Source of the DNA: Bacteroidota bacterium
GTDB taxonomy: Bacteria > Bacteroidota > Bacteroidia > Bacteroidales > WCHB1-69
Assembly (NCBI GenBank): GCA_029570835.1
Contig: JAKPTX010000092.1
Coordinates: 1 to 44,200 of the forward strand
Reading direction: 5' to 3'
Length of the DNA stretch: 44,200 nt
Position numbers and translations under genes: made by a program. Positions 36,940-43,416 of this stretch are shown one piece after another. The notes beneath the pieces are model-generated. The model saw nothing but the letters and a program-made list of their open reading frames with translations, was not told the origin of the DNA and ran no database searches. The stretch's first letter is position 1; each line of letters begins with the position of its first letter.

Positions 36940-37563
36940 ATGAAGTCCAATAGTTTGCGCAAAATTGCGTTTTTATCGCTCCTTTTTATAGGTGTAACTT
37001 ATTCATTATCAGCTTCTTCTCTTTTATTAAATAAAAATAATTGGGGGGGAGATAGAGGGTGGTTCGGTCCTAAAACGTCGCTCCACTTCAATAAAATTTA
37101 CTTCAATGAAAACTTTAGATCCTCATTTGAACCTGGATTCGAGTTAGGATTTTTTTTCAGAATAGGGAAACGTTTCTATTTTCAACCGGAGATCCTTTAT
37201 TCTTTCCGCAGTTTAGATTTTGACCTCATGTTAGATGAGATTCAAACCAATATTCAGGCAAAGAATCATTACCTGATTCTACCTGTTGGAGTAGGAATTA
37301 AAATTCTGAAAGCTCGGGATTTTAACCTCAGAATCTTTGGTGGTGCAAAACTGGGCTATAGAATTTCCACTAACAGTGAGTATGTTGATCAGTTGATGAA
37401 TCCCTTTGAAGTGGGTTATGAAGTAGGTGTCGGTGTCGATCTGTGGCGCTTCACCCTGGATTTTGGCTACAATGCGTTTTACTCTAAACCTGAAAATAAA
37501 GAAATAACCAACAGCATCATTAGTCAATCGGTTTATAATCTGGGAATAGGATTTAAGTTTTGA
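36940..37563 (+). CDS. PorT-like outer-membrane beta-barrel protein
   Basis: 207 residues. Signal peptide to about residue 25 (SLSASS), then eight or so amphipathic strands: FGPKTSLHFNKIYF, FEPGFELGFFFRIG, FYFQPEILYSF, NHYLILPVGVGIKIL, LRIFGGAKLGYRI, EVGYEVGVGVDLWRFTLDFGYNAFY and YNLGIGFKF. Ends in Phe. This is the pattern of the outer membrane protein beta-barrel (PorT-like) family. The stop TGA is also the first three bases of the ATTTCGG heptamer array. It is followed by a T9SS cargo gene. A G7 tract at 37043-37049 lies in the early coding part. Confidence 0.78.
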   Translation: MKSNSLRKIAFLSLLFIGVTYSLSASSLLLNKNNWGGDRGWFGPKTSLHFNKIYFNENFRSSFEPGFELGFFFRIGKRFYFQPEILYSFRSLDFDLMLDEIQTNIQAKNHYLILPVGVGIKILKARDFNLRIFGGAKLGYRISTNSEYVDQLMNPFEVGYEVGVGVDLWRFTLDFGYNAFYSKPENKEITNSIISQSVYNLGIGFKF

Positions 37564-37583
37564 TTTCGGATTTCGGATTTCGG
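37561..37583 (+). repeat. ATTTCGG heptamer array, copy 1
   Basis: TG followed by three ATTTCGG units (23 nt). It begins exactly at the TGA stop of the PorT-like gene. The same 23 nt occur at 44005-44027, there starting at the TGA stop of the PnuC-like gene. Confidence 0.9.
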
Positions 37584-37595
37584 AATGTCGGTTTT

Positions 37596-38483
37596 ATGAA
37601 ACATTTTACATTGTTTTTAGTTTGTTTTTTTGGGTTTCATTTTGGATATACACAATGTAATGCTGATGCGGGAGCGGATATACACAGATGTTCCCCCGAT
37701 TCGGTTGTTCAATTTGGTGGTAATCCTACGGCTATAGGAGGAACACCGCCATATACCTATCTGTGGAGTATGGATCCGATTCCAACTCAACTACAGTCTA
37801 TGCCATTCATATATGCTTCTCACATGCTTGATGATACTACGGCAGCGAATCCCAATTTTATTTATAATGGTAGTTTCCTGGAAGAATCAATAACTTTTTA
37901 TTTAACAGTTACAGATGCTGCCGGTTCTCAAAGTATGGACACAATTCTCTTAACAACCTCTCTTTTTGGAGTACATTTAATAATATATGAATTCACAATT
38001 AATAAGGGAGATTCAGTTTATCTCAATTTTATACCTAATATATGCTGCGGATTTGGGGATTATTCATATGTCTGGTCACCCTCTCACGGATTGAGTGACA
38101 CGACATTAGCAATGGGATTTTGGGCTAAACCGGATACCACTATTGTGTACCATGCTACTGTAACCGATTCAAAAGGATGTCAGAAGTCGGGAGCCCCTTT
38201 TTATTTTATTTTCGTCAATACAGTAGGAATTGATGAACCATCTGAAGATCAGTCTGAACTACTAATTTATCCGAATCCCACATCGGATAATATCTCTCTT
38301 GTTTTCAACAAAGATATTATTGTTAAAGAAATTAAATTGTTGTCTCTCAATGGTATGATATTAAATTCACAAAAGGAGAACCTTGATTTTGTGGAGCTAG
38401 ATCAATTCCCTTCCGGAATCTACATCGTTGAGATCCATTTTATGAATGATCAAATTGTTAGACGGAAAATTGTGAAAATGTAA
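37596..38483 (+). CDS. Secreted protein with PKD/SprB-like domains and T9SS C-terminal sorting domain
   Basis: 295 residues from ATG 37596 (MKHFTLFLVCFFGFHFGYTQ signal peptide). Two Ig/PKD-like beta domains follow: CNADAGADIHRCSPDSVVQFGG, GGTPPYTYLWSMD and TFYLTVTDAAGS, then YSYVWSPSHGLSDTTLA and HATVTDSKGCQ. The last 75 residues (LLIYPNPTSDNISLVF, IKLLSLNGM, FPSGIYIVEI, QIVRRKIVKM) are a type A T9SS C-terminal domain, which directs export across the outer membrane and surface attachment. Cell-surface adhesin or structural role is likely. A TTG codon at 37560, in frame, would translate the heptamer repeat, so the ATG is preferred. Confidence 0.85.
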   Translation: MKHFTLFLVCFFGFHFGYTQCNADAGADIHRCSPDSVVQFGGNPTAIGGTPPYTYLWSMDPIPTQLQSMPFIYASHMLDDTTAANPNFIYNGSFLEESITFYLTVTDAAGSQSMDTILLTTSLFGVHLIIYEFTINKGDSVYLNFIPNICCGFGDYSYVWSPSHGLSDTTLAMGFWAKPDTTIVYHATVTDSKGCQKSGAPFYFIFVNTVGIDEPSEDQSELLIYPNPTSDNISLVFNKDIIVKEIKLLSLNGMILNSQKENLDFVELDQFPSGIYIVEIHFMNDQIVRRKIVKM

Positions 38484-38491
38484 AAATCGTT

Positions 38492-38512
38492 AAAATCTGA
38501 TATGATTTTTTT
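38492..38512 (+). terminator. Weak terminator-like hairpin after the T9SS gene
   Basis: AAAATC (38492-38497) and GATTTT (38504-38509) form a six-bp AT-rich stem with a six-base loop followed by TTT. It is thermodynamically weak; the following repeat island may be the real 3' boundary. Confidence 0.35.
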
Positions 38513-38602
38513 CACAACGTTGTATTAATCTGTTGAATATCAATTACGAATTACGAACCCAAAAAAGTCGAAAGTCGAAATCCGCCTTCCGCCTTTTAAA
38601 TA

Positions 38603-38669
38603 ACCCCGAAGGGGTGGCATTACTATAGCAAAGCGATAACCCAAGAAGTAAGAAGAACCCCAAAGGGGT
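38603..38669. repeat. Two copies of a CCCC-GAA/AAA-GGGG palindromic element
   Basis: ACCCCGAAGGGGT (38603-38615) and ACCCCAAAGGGGT (38657-38669), each followed by TG(A/G)CATTA. A third copy lies at 44180-44192. The first and third share 24 identical nt (38593-38616 and 44170-44193); the second and third share AAGGGGTGACATTAT. An interspersed REP-like family is implied. Confidence 0.8.
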
Positions 38670-38837
38670 GACATTATAATAAATTTGGGCTAAAGCCCTT
38701 GGGTTTCGGGGGGCAATCTTAATCCACGCCCTAAAGAGACGTGGCAATTTATGTAATTGAATGTCAATGAATTATATTCTGAAATAGCTGAATAAAATAA
38801 TTCTAAATTCTAATTTCTAAATTCTAAATTTACGATT

Positions 38838-38865
38838 CGTAATTCGTAATTCGTAATTCGTAATT
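38838..38865 (+). repeat. CGTAATT heptamer array, about four units
   Basis: Four units of the CGTAATT/TAATTCG heptamer preceded by a degenerate ACGATT. The inverse of this heptamer (AATTACG x2) is at the left end of the island. Confidence 0.9.
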
Positions 38866-38870
38866 GAATT

Positions 38871-38923
38871 CCTTCTACCTTCTACCTTCTACCTTCTACC
38901 TTCTACCTTCTACCTTCTACCTT
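38871..38923 (+). repeat. CCTTCTA heptamer array, seven perfect units plus a partial
   Basis: Seven exact CCTTCTA units (38871-38919) followed by CCTT, then CATCTAG. On the minus strand the array is TAGAAGG and lies directly after the TAG stop (38929-38927) of the alanine-dehydrogenase-like gene. It is the longest perfect tandem repeat in the window. Confidence 0.95.
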
Positions 38924-38926
38924 CAT

Positions 38927-39619
38927 CTAGCCCCAGCAAAGGTCCAGCAGGTCTTTCCATGGCACTTGCGCATGGTCGGCAATGAGGGGGTCGCAGATGT
39001 TGCCGTAAAACAGATAGACGGAACTAACCAGCTCAGGATTCCATCGAACACTGTTTTTGAGGTTGTTGGTGTGAGAAAAGATTTGAATCAGAGAAGAGAG
39101 TAGAACTCCTAAGGCGTAGGTTTGATCCTGGAAACTATAGTTGCTATCCAAAATAAAGGGAAGAAAGAGCATCCCATTTCTGTCTTTGTATCGATTCAAG
39201 GCAAGAGCACTGACCTTTAACTTGTACAAAATCTGGGCCATGGTATGATCAATAGAATCCGTTTCAACACAACTTAACAAGATCTGACGTTCTCGCATAA
39301 AAGGAATCTGATCATCCGTGAAAGGAGCGTACTGAATCAAGACTTGTGACTTGCTGATCATGTAGATGGGGTTATCGCATAACTCCACACCTGACTCGGA
39401 AAGCATGAGATCACTGATTTGATAAGGCTTTCCAAAACCACGCTCTACCATGACATGCAAACCGCTCTCTACCAAAATACCCAGTTGTTCCACTGTAATC
39501 AAAAGCGGATCTTCAGGATTTTGGTTCTTTAAAAAACCAATACAATACTGGCAAGTAGAGGAGTCAAGTGTCAACTCTTGGGCAGCAGGGTCAATATAGG
39601 AGTCAGATTGGTTGTACAT
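38927..39619 (-). CDS. Alanine-dehydrogenase-like protein lacking the NAD-binding domain, probable pseudoenzyme
   Basis: 230 residues. Residues about 27-160 resemble the first half of the alanine dehydrogenase/transhydrogenase catalytic domain (ITVEQLGILVESGLHVMVERGFG, then VLIQYAPFTDDQI, QILLSCVETDS, LKVSALALNRYKDRNG). Residues about 166-230 resemble the C-terminal return of the same domain (SSVYLFYGNICDPLIADHAQVPWKDLLDL). The Rossmann domain of about 170 residues that normally sits between them is absent. The catalytic Lys of the LK-AP motif is Gln96, the following active-site His is not present, and the substrate Arg near the N-terminus is replaced. Full-length relatives in Bacteroidota are about 400 residues and are often beside tsaE, as here (15-bp gap). 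The frame is intact, so it may be a maintained non-catalytic protein, or a decaying gene. Comparison is from memory of the family. Confidence 0.75.
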   Translation of the reverse strand: MYNQSDSYIDPAAQELTLDSSTCQYCIGFLKNQNPEDPLLITVEQLGILVESGLHVMVERGFGKPYQISDLMLSESGVELCDNPIYMISKSQVLIQYAPFTDDQIPFMRERQILLSCVETDSIDHTMAQILYKLKVSALALNRYKDRNGMLFLPFILDSNYSFQDQTYALGVLLSSLIQIFSHTNNLKNSVRWNPELVSSVYLFYGNICDPLIADHAQVPWKDLLDLCWG

Positions 39620-39634
39620 ATTTGGGAAGTTAAG

Positions 39635-40057
39635 TTAAGATTCTAAGTAACAGATCACCTCGCGGGTGTCCGGGGATAGTGGAATGATTTTGACTACAAC
39701 ATAGGGAGGTTTTATCAGATGATCAATCTTTTCAGGCCACTCAATAAAACAGTAATGACCGCTCTCAATATAATCATGAATCCCCAGATCGATCACTTCT
39801 TGATCCTTTTCAATACGGTAAAAGTCGAAGTGATATATCGGTTCCTGTTGTTGGGTCCAATATTCGTTGATAATCGCAAAAGTGGGACTGGTAACACCGC
39901 TGACCACGTCCAATTGGTGGCACAATTCCTTGATCAGCGTAGTTTTTCCCGCCCCCATTTCTCCATAAAAAAGATAAACCGATTCCTGAGGATACAATTC
40001 AAGTATCGCTTCGGCGATATCTTCAATATTATCTAATGTAAGTATAAAATTATTCAT
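39635..40057 (-). CDS. tsaE: tRNA threonylcarbamoyladenosine biosynthesis ATPase TsaE
   Basis: P-loop ATPase needed with TsaB, TsaC and TsaD for the t6A modification of tRNAs reading ANN codons. 140 residues from ATG 40057. Walker A is YGEMGAGKTT (31-40), followed by the family blocks SGVTSPTFAIINEY, IYHFDFYRIE, DLGIHDYIESGHYCFIEWPE and a C-terminal strand. The start overlaps the end of the upstream kinase gene by 8 bp. An ATG at 40099 would add 14 residues lying inside the kinase gene and is not conserved in style. Other t6A genes are not in the window. Confidence 0.95.
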   Translation of the reverse strand: MNNFILTLDNIEDIAEAILELYPQESVYLFYGEMGAGKTTLIKELCHQLDVVSGVTSPTFAIINEYWTQQQEPIYHFDFYRIEKDQEVIDLGIHDYIESGHYCFIEWPEKIDHLIKPPYVVVKIIPLSPDTREVICYLES

Positions 40058-40901
40058 GATGTGCAAAGTTAAGCATAATTTGATGAACGGGTTGTGCAAC
40101 TACCTGAACAATCTGCATGTCCAGATTTTGGGCGGCTTGTTTTAGTTGTTCTTGAAAGTGGAAACCGAGTGAACCTACAACATGCCATGCTATAGATTCT
40201 GTTTTGAAATAGCGTTTCTGCTCCTCAAAAAAATGAGTAAAGTTCAGTGTTACAATTTGTTGCACTTCAGGATTGGCAATCTCTTTTTTGAGAAAAAGAG
40301 GAATGGTTGCCATCCACTTTTCCGGTTCAATATCGCGATACAGAAGATGTAATACCCGGGCTTTGTCCACCTCGAATTCACTTTCAAAACGCTCTTTTAA
40401 GGAGTCAGAAAGCACTCCTTTGAGGTAATATTGTAAAAAGAGCTTTCCCAAATAGATTCCTCCTCCTTCGTCGCCCAGCAGATAGCCCAAAGAGGGTACC
40501 AAATTGGTGATTTGCTCTCCGTCGTAATAACAAGCGGCGGAGCCGGTGCCCAAAATAGCGACATATCCCGGCTGATTTCCACACGTGGCATGGCAAGCTC
40601 CCAACAGATCGGAATGAACCGCTACAGTAGCCGTTGGGAAGAGGGGTTGAATGATCTCTTTTATTTTTTCCTGATTATGGAGGGGCATACATCCCGCGCC
40701 ATAGTAGATAATCTGCTCGATAGTCTCGCCCTTTTCTCCTCCAATCGTTGCAGCAAATTGTTTCATGATTCGCTCAATCTGCTTTTTAGAGGTGTAATTG
40801 GCATTGATTCCCTCTAGTTGAAACTGAGTTGTATCACCCTGTGAGTCAACTAAAAGAAATTCCGTTTTGGTAGCGCCACTATCGATAAAAACTCTCATCA
40901 T
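40050..40901 (-). CDS. BadF/BadG/BcrA/BcrD-family sugar kinase-like ATPase (N-acetylglucosamine kinase type)
   Basis: 283 residues, single ASKHA domain. Phosphate-1 loop FIDSGATKTEF (about 5-15), GINANYTS, AVHSDLLGACHATCG, phosphate-2/adenosine region ILGTGSAACYYDG and the GYLLGDEGGGIYLG block are typical of Bacteroidota GlcNAc-kinase-like members. It has no iron-sulfur Cys pair, so it is not an acyl-CoA dehydratase activator despite the family name. Likely salvages an amino sugar from peptidoglycan or glycans in the cytoplasm. It lies 3 bp after nadE and overlaps tsaE. Start at 40901 or at the next ATG (40898). Confidence 0.85.
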   Translation of the reverse strand: MMRVFIDSGATKTEFLLVDSQGDTTQFQLEGINANYTSKKQIERIMKQFAATIGGEKGETIEQIIYYGAGCMPLHNQEKIKEIIQPLFPTATVAVHSDLLGACHATCGNQPGYVAILGTGSAACYYDGEQITNLVPSLGYLLGDEGGGIYLGKLFLQYYLKGVLSDSLKERFESEFEVDKARVLHLLYRDIEPEKWMATIPLFLKKEIANPEVQQIVTLNFTHFFEEQKRYFKTESIAWHVVGSLGFHFQEQLKQAAQNLDMQIVQVVAQPVHQIMLNFAHHE

Positions 40902-40904
40902 ATT

Positions 40905-41735
40905 CTATTTCAGTAGTCTATTCCGTGCTATGGAATAGGGATTTTCTCTCTTGTAGGTAGAGTTTTTGAATTTTTGAATTAAAGGGTGATTCTCCCAGGA
41001 GTTATCACCGGTGAAGTAAGCCTGAAAGATTTGATCTGCCTGATCATAGTTATCTACTCCCAACTGTTCGCAGTCGTGGGAACTGATTCCCAGACCATCA
41101 ATCGGAGTGGCTTCAATACAGGCTTCCAATGCAGCTTTTTGTGCCTCATTGCAGGAAGCCAGAAACTGCTTTGCAACGCGATATACCTCAGTTTTCCACA
41201 AGTGGAATAGGGGAGCGTAGTCGCCCACATCACCGTGCAGAGTCCAGAAACCGGTGAGATACTCGGTATAATTATCGGTGCCAATCACGATGCCTCCCTC
41301 TTTTTGAGCTAAATCGTAGATCATCATCATCCGCATTCTCGCTTTGATATTCCCCAGACGTAAACGGGTCCGCAAACTCTGATCCTCAACGATGATCCAT
41401 TTGCGAAACTCAAAATAGAGCGGTGTCAAATCCAGATGCTCAAACTGAGTACAAAACGCTTCGCCGATTGCAATGGAGCGGGCAATCTCATCCTCCGGAT
41501 TAGTCTCTATGGTGATCGATCTTCCTATCAAAGGAATGCCGTTTTTTTTGCAAACCGGAGCCAAAAGAGCCGCACAGAGTGCACTGTCAATTCCTCCCGA
41601 TACACCCAAGACCAAAGCCTTGAGACGGTATGACTGAATATATTGTTCTACCTCACTTTGAATGGTATCAATCACTCTATCAAGCTGATCGCTCTTTTCA
41701 ATCAATGGGAAATAGGAAGAATCGGGTGTTTTCAT
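40905..41735 (-). CDS. nadE: NAD+ synthase, ammonia-dependent type
   Basis: Amidates deamido-NAD with ATP to give NAD+. 276 residues, no glutaminase domain, so ammonia is the nitrogen source. The ATP-pyrophosphatase loop SGGIDSA is at 46-52; GTDNYTEYLTGFWTLHGDVGDYAPLFHLWKTEVYR (split here by motif: GTDNY, HGDVGDYAPL, WKTEVYRVAK) matches the substrate-binding core; ATPIDGLGISSHDCEQLG follows. It is the first gene of nadE-kinase-tsaE-ald-like, with a -7 box 23 nt upstream. Confidence 0.93.
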   Translation of the reverse strand: MKTPDSSYFPLIEKSDQLDRVIDTIQSEVEQYIQSYRLKALVLGVSGGIDSALCAALLAPVCKKNGIPLIGRSITIETNPEDEIARSIAIGEAFCTQFEHLDLTPLYFEFRKWIIVEDQSLRTRLRLGNIKARMRMMMIYDLAQKEGGIVIGTDNYTEYLTGFWTLHGDVGDYAPLFHLWKTEVYRVAKQFLASCNEAQKAALEACIEATPIDGLGISSHDCEQLGVDNYDQADQIFQAYFTGDNSWENHPLIQKFKNSTYKRENPYSIARNRLLK

Positions 41736-41757
41736 ATTAAATATTCACTTCAATCTG

Positions 41758-41765
41758 CAAAGATA
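41758..41765 (-). promoter_or_regulatory. -7 element of the nadE operon
   Basis: TATCTTTG then CAG on the minus strand, 23 nt before the nadE ATG. It diverges from the transporter promoter 12 bp to the right. No exact -33 TTG. Confidence 0.55.
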
Positions 41766-41777
41766 ATAAATTATCAT

Positions 41778-41785
41778 TAATTTTG
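41778..41785 (+). promoter_or_regulatory. -7 element of the YfcC-like transporter operon
   Basis: TAATTTTG then CGCA, 27 nt before ATG 41813. An in-frame TTG at 41783 lies inside the box and is therefore rejected as a start. Confidence 0.55.
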
Positions 41786-41812
41786 CGCATCATTTCGAAA
41801 AAGACCCAATAT

Positions 41813-43414
41813 ATGATTTCGCTCAAGAAGATTCCTCACACTTTTACCATTGTTTTTGCTCTGATTATTATTTGTGCCGTAGCTACCTGGATAGTTCCCG
41901 GGGGTGCTTACCAACGTGAAATAATCGTTGTGGATGGAGTGGAAAGATCGGTTGTAGATCCTGACACCTTTGAAGAAGTGCCCAACAAACCGCAAACCTG
42001 GCAAATTTTCAGTGCTTTTTACAAAGGATTTGTCCGCACTTCCAATATCATCGTGTTTATCTTTATGATTGGAGGGGCTTTCTGGGTTATGAATCAAACG
42101 GAATCGATTCAGGTGGGTGTTCAGGGTTTTGTGAAGATGTTGGAAAAGTGGGAACATCTCGCCTTTTTGCAGAAGATCGGAGTGAATAACATCGTACTCA
42201 CGATGGTGATTATCCTTTTTAGTCTGTTTGGCGCTATCTTTGGGATGAGTGAAGAGACGATCGCTTTTATTATCATCTTCATTCCGCTCTCCATCTCCAT
42301 GGGGTACGACTCCATTGTCGGGGTTTTGATTTGCTATGTAGCGGCGCATGTGGGCTTTGCGGGAGCTTTGCTCAATCCGTTTACAATTGGGATTGCACAA
42401 GGTTTTTCCGGTTTACCCACCTTCTCCGGGATTGAGTATCGCTTTATTGTTTGGGTTATCCTGACCACGATAACCATTGTCGTAACGCTGTTGTACGCCC
42501 GAAGGGTCAAACGCAACCCCAAAAAGTCGATGATGTACAGTTTGGATCAATATTGGCGCGATCGGATTGTGGATCAGGAGGAGAAAGAGTCCCCTAAGGG
42601 AACGATTGCCTCTTGGGTGGTGTTTGGCATTATTGCAGCAGTGTTTATCTATTGTGCATTCACCATAACTTACACAACGATACATATCGGAAACGGTACA
42701 TATGTCCTCCCCCTATTTCCTGTTCTTGCCGTATTATTCTTAGTATTAGGAGTTTACACACAGTTTCGCTCACTGCACAGCTTTGTCCTTGTCATCTTGC
42801 TTTTCACGATTTTAGTCTTGATTGTCGGGGTGCTGGGCTACCAATGGTATGTGATGGAGATTGCAACACTCTTCTTTGCGATGGGGATTTTAAGCGGTGC
42901 CGCCTTTTCAATGTCGCTCAATACGATTCTAAAAAGCTTTTTGGATGGCTGTAAAGATATTATGAATGCCGCTCTGATTGTAGGGTTGGCTGGCGGGATT
43001 ATCATTATTTTGGAGGATGGACAAGTAGTTGATACACTGCTACATAGTGTGGCTGGTTTGCTACGCGATTCCGGAAGAGTTCCCGCTATCGGCGGCATCT
43101 ACGTCATCCAAAATCTGTTGAATATTCTGATTCCTTCCGGTTCCGCAAAGGCAGCGTTAACGATTCCGATGATGGCGGAGTTTTCCGATATTATTGGCAT
43201 TCACAGACAACTCACCGTGTTGGCGTTCCAGTTTGGAGACGGATTTACCAATATGATTACTCCCACTTCCGGCGTACTCATCGGTGTTTTGGGCGTAGCA
43301 CGGATCCCTTATTCAAAATGGGTGAAATTTATTTTCCCTTTCATTATCATGCTGATTATCATCGGTTTTCTACTCCTTTTACCTCCGCTTTATTTCCCAT
43401 TTAACGGCTTCTAA
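41813..43414 (+). CDS. YfcC/DcuC-family membrane transporter
   Basis: 533 residues from ATG 41813, about 12 membrane helices. Family features: an N-terminal IPHTFTIVFALIIICAVATWIVPGGAY, the FMIGGAFWVMNQT helix, FGMSEETIAFIIIFIPLSISMGYDSIVG, GALLNPFTIGIAQGFSGLP and, near the end, LNILIPSGSAKAALTIPMMAEFSDIIG and FTNMITPTSGVLIGVLGVARI. The SGSAKA and TPTSGV helical hairpins are the substrate sites of ion-transporter-fold carriers. Family members are annotated as C4-dicarboxylate or basic amino acid carriers; substrate here is unknown. Cotranscribed with the PnuC-like gene 2 bp downstream. Confidence 0.9.
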   Translation: MISLKKIPHTFTIVFALIIICAVATWIVPGGAYQREIIVVDGVERSVVDPDTFEEVPNKPQTWQIFSAFYKGFVRTSNIIVFIFMIGGAFWVMNQTESIQVGVQGFVKMLEKWEHLAFLQKIGVNNIVLTMVIILFSLFGAIFGMSEETIAFIIIFIPLSISMGYDSIVGVLICYVAAHVGFAGALLNPFTIGIAQGFSGLPTFSGIEYRFIVWVILTTITIVVTLLYARRVKRNPKKSMMYSLDQYWRDRIVDQEEKESPKGTIASWVVFGIIAAVFIYCAFTITYTTIHIGNGTYVLPLFPVLAVLFLVLGVYTQFRSLHSFVLVILLFTILVLIVGVLGYQWYVMEIATLFFAMGILSGAAFSMSLNTILKSFLDGCKDIMNAALIVGLAGGIIIILEDGQVVDTLLHSVAGLLRDSGRVPAIGGIYVIQNLLNILIPSGSAKAALTIPMMAEFSDIIGIHRQLTVLAFQFGDGFTNMITPTSGVLIGVLGVARIPYSKWVKFIFPFIIMLIIIGFLLLLPPLYFPFNGF

Positions 43415-43416
43415 CT

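Larger units (their letters stand above)
38541..38866. repeat. Repeat island bounded by 17-bp perfect inverted repeats
   Basis: CAATTACGAATTACGAA at 38541-38557 is the exact reverse complement of 38850-38866. Between them lie AAAGTCG x2 (38564-38577), CCGCCTT x2 (38582-38595), two CCCC(G/A)AAGGGG palindromes, a GGGCTAAAGCCC palindrome (38687-38698), a CCACG/CGTGG hairpin (38724-38744), AATTCTA-type heptamers (about 38796-38829) and a CGTAATT array. There is no credible gene. The layout looks like a non-autonomous or decaying repeat element between convergent genes. Confidence 0.7.

Noticed and set aside
38544-38747. Possible small protein containing NVTPLGF and NATPSGL
   Set aside because: It is a translation of the palindromic CCCC-GAAGGGG elements and heptamer repeats, with no promoter or conserved start.
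38838-38923. CRISPR-like direct repeats
   Set aside because: Units are seven bases and contiguous with no spacers, and no cas gene is present.
38864-39103. Possible small protein with FYLLPST repeats
   Set aside because: It translates the CCTTCTA heptamer array and then runs antisense into the alanine-dehydrogenase-like gene.
40050-40901. Acyl-CoA dehydratase activator to serve the giant activase
   Set aside because: The protein lacks the paired iron-sulfur Cys and has the GlcNAc-kinase-like blocks instead.
41777-42400. Open frame of 207 codons on the minus strand
   Set aside because: It lies opposite the YfcC-family transporter and crosses the divergent promoter region; its His/Asn/Lys-rich translation is the shadow of membrane-helix codons.
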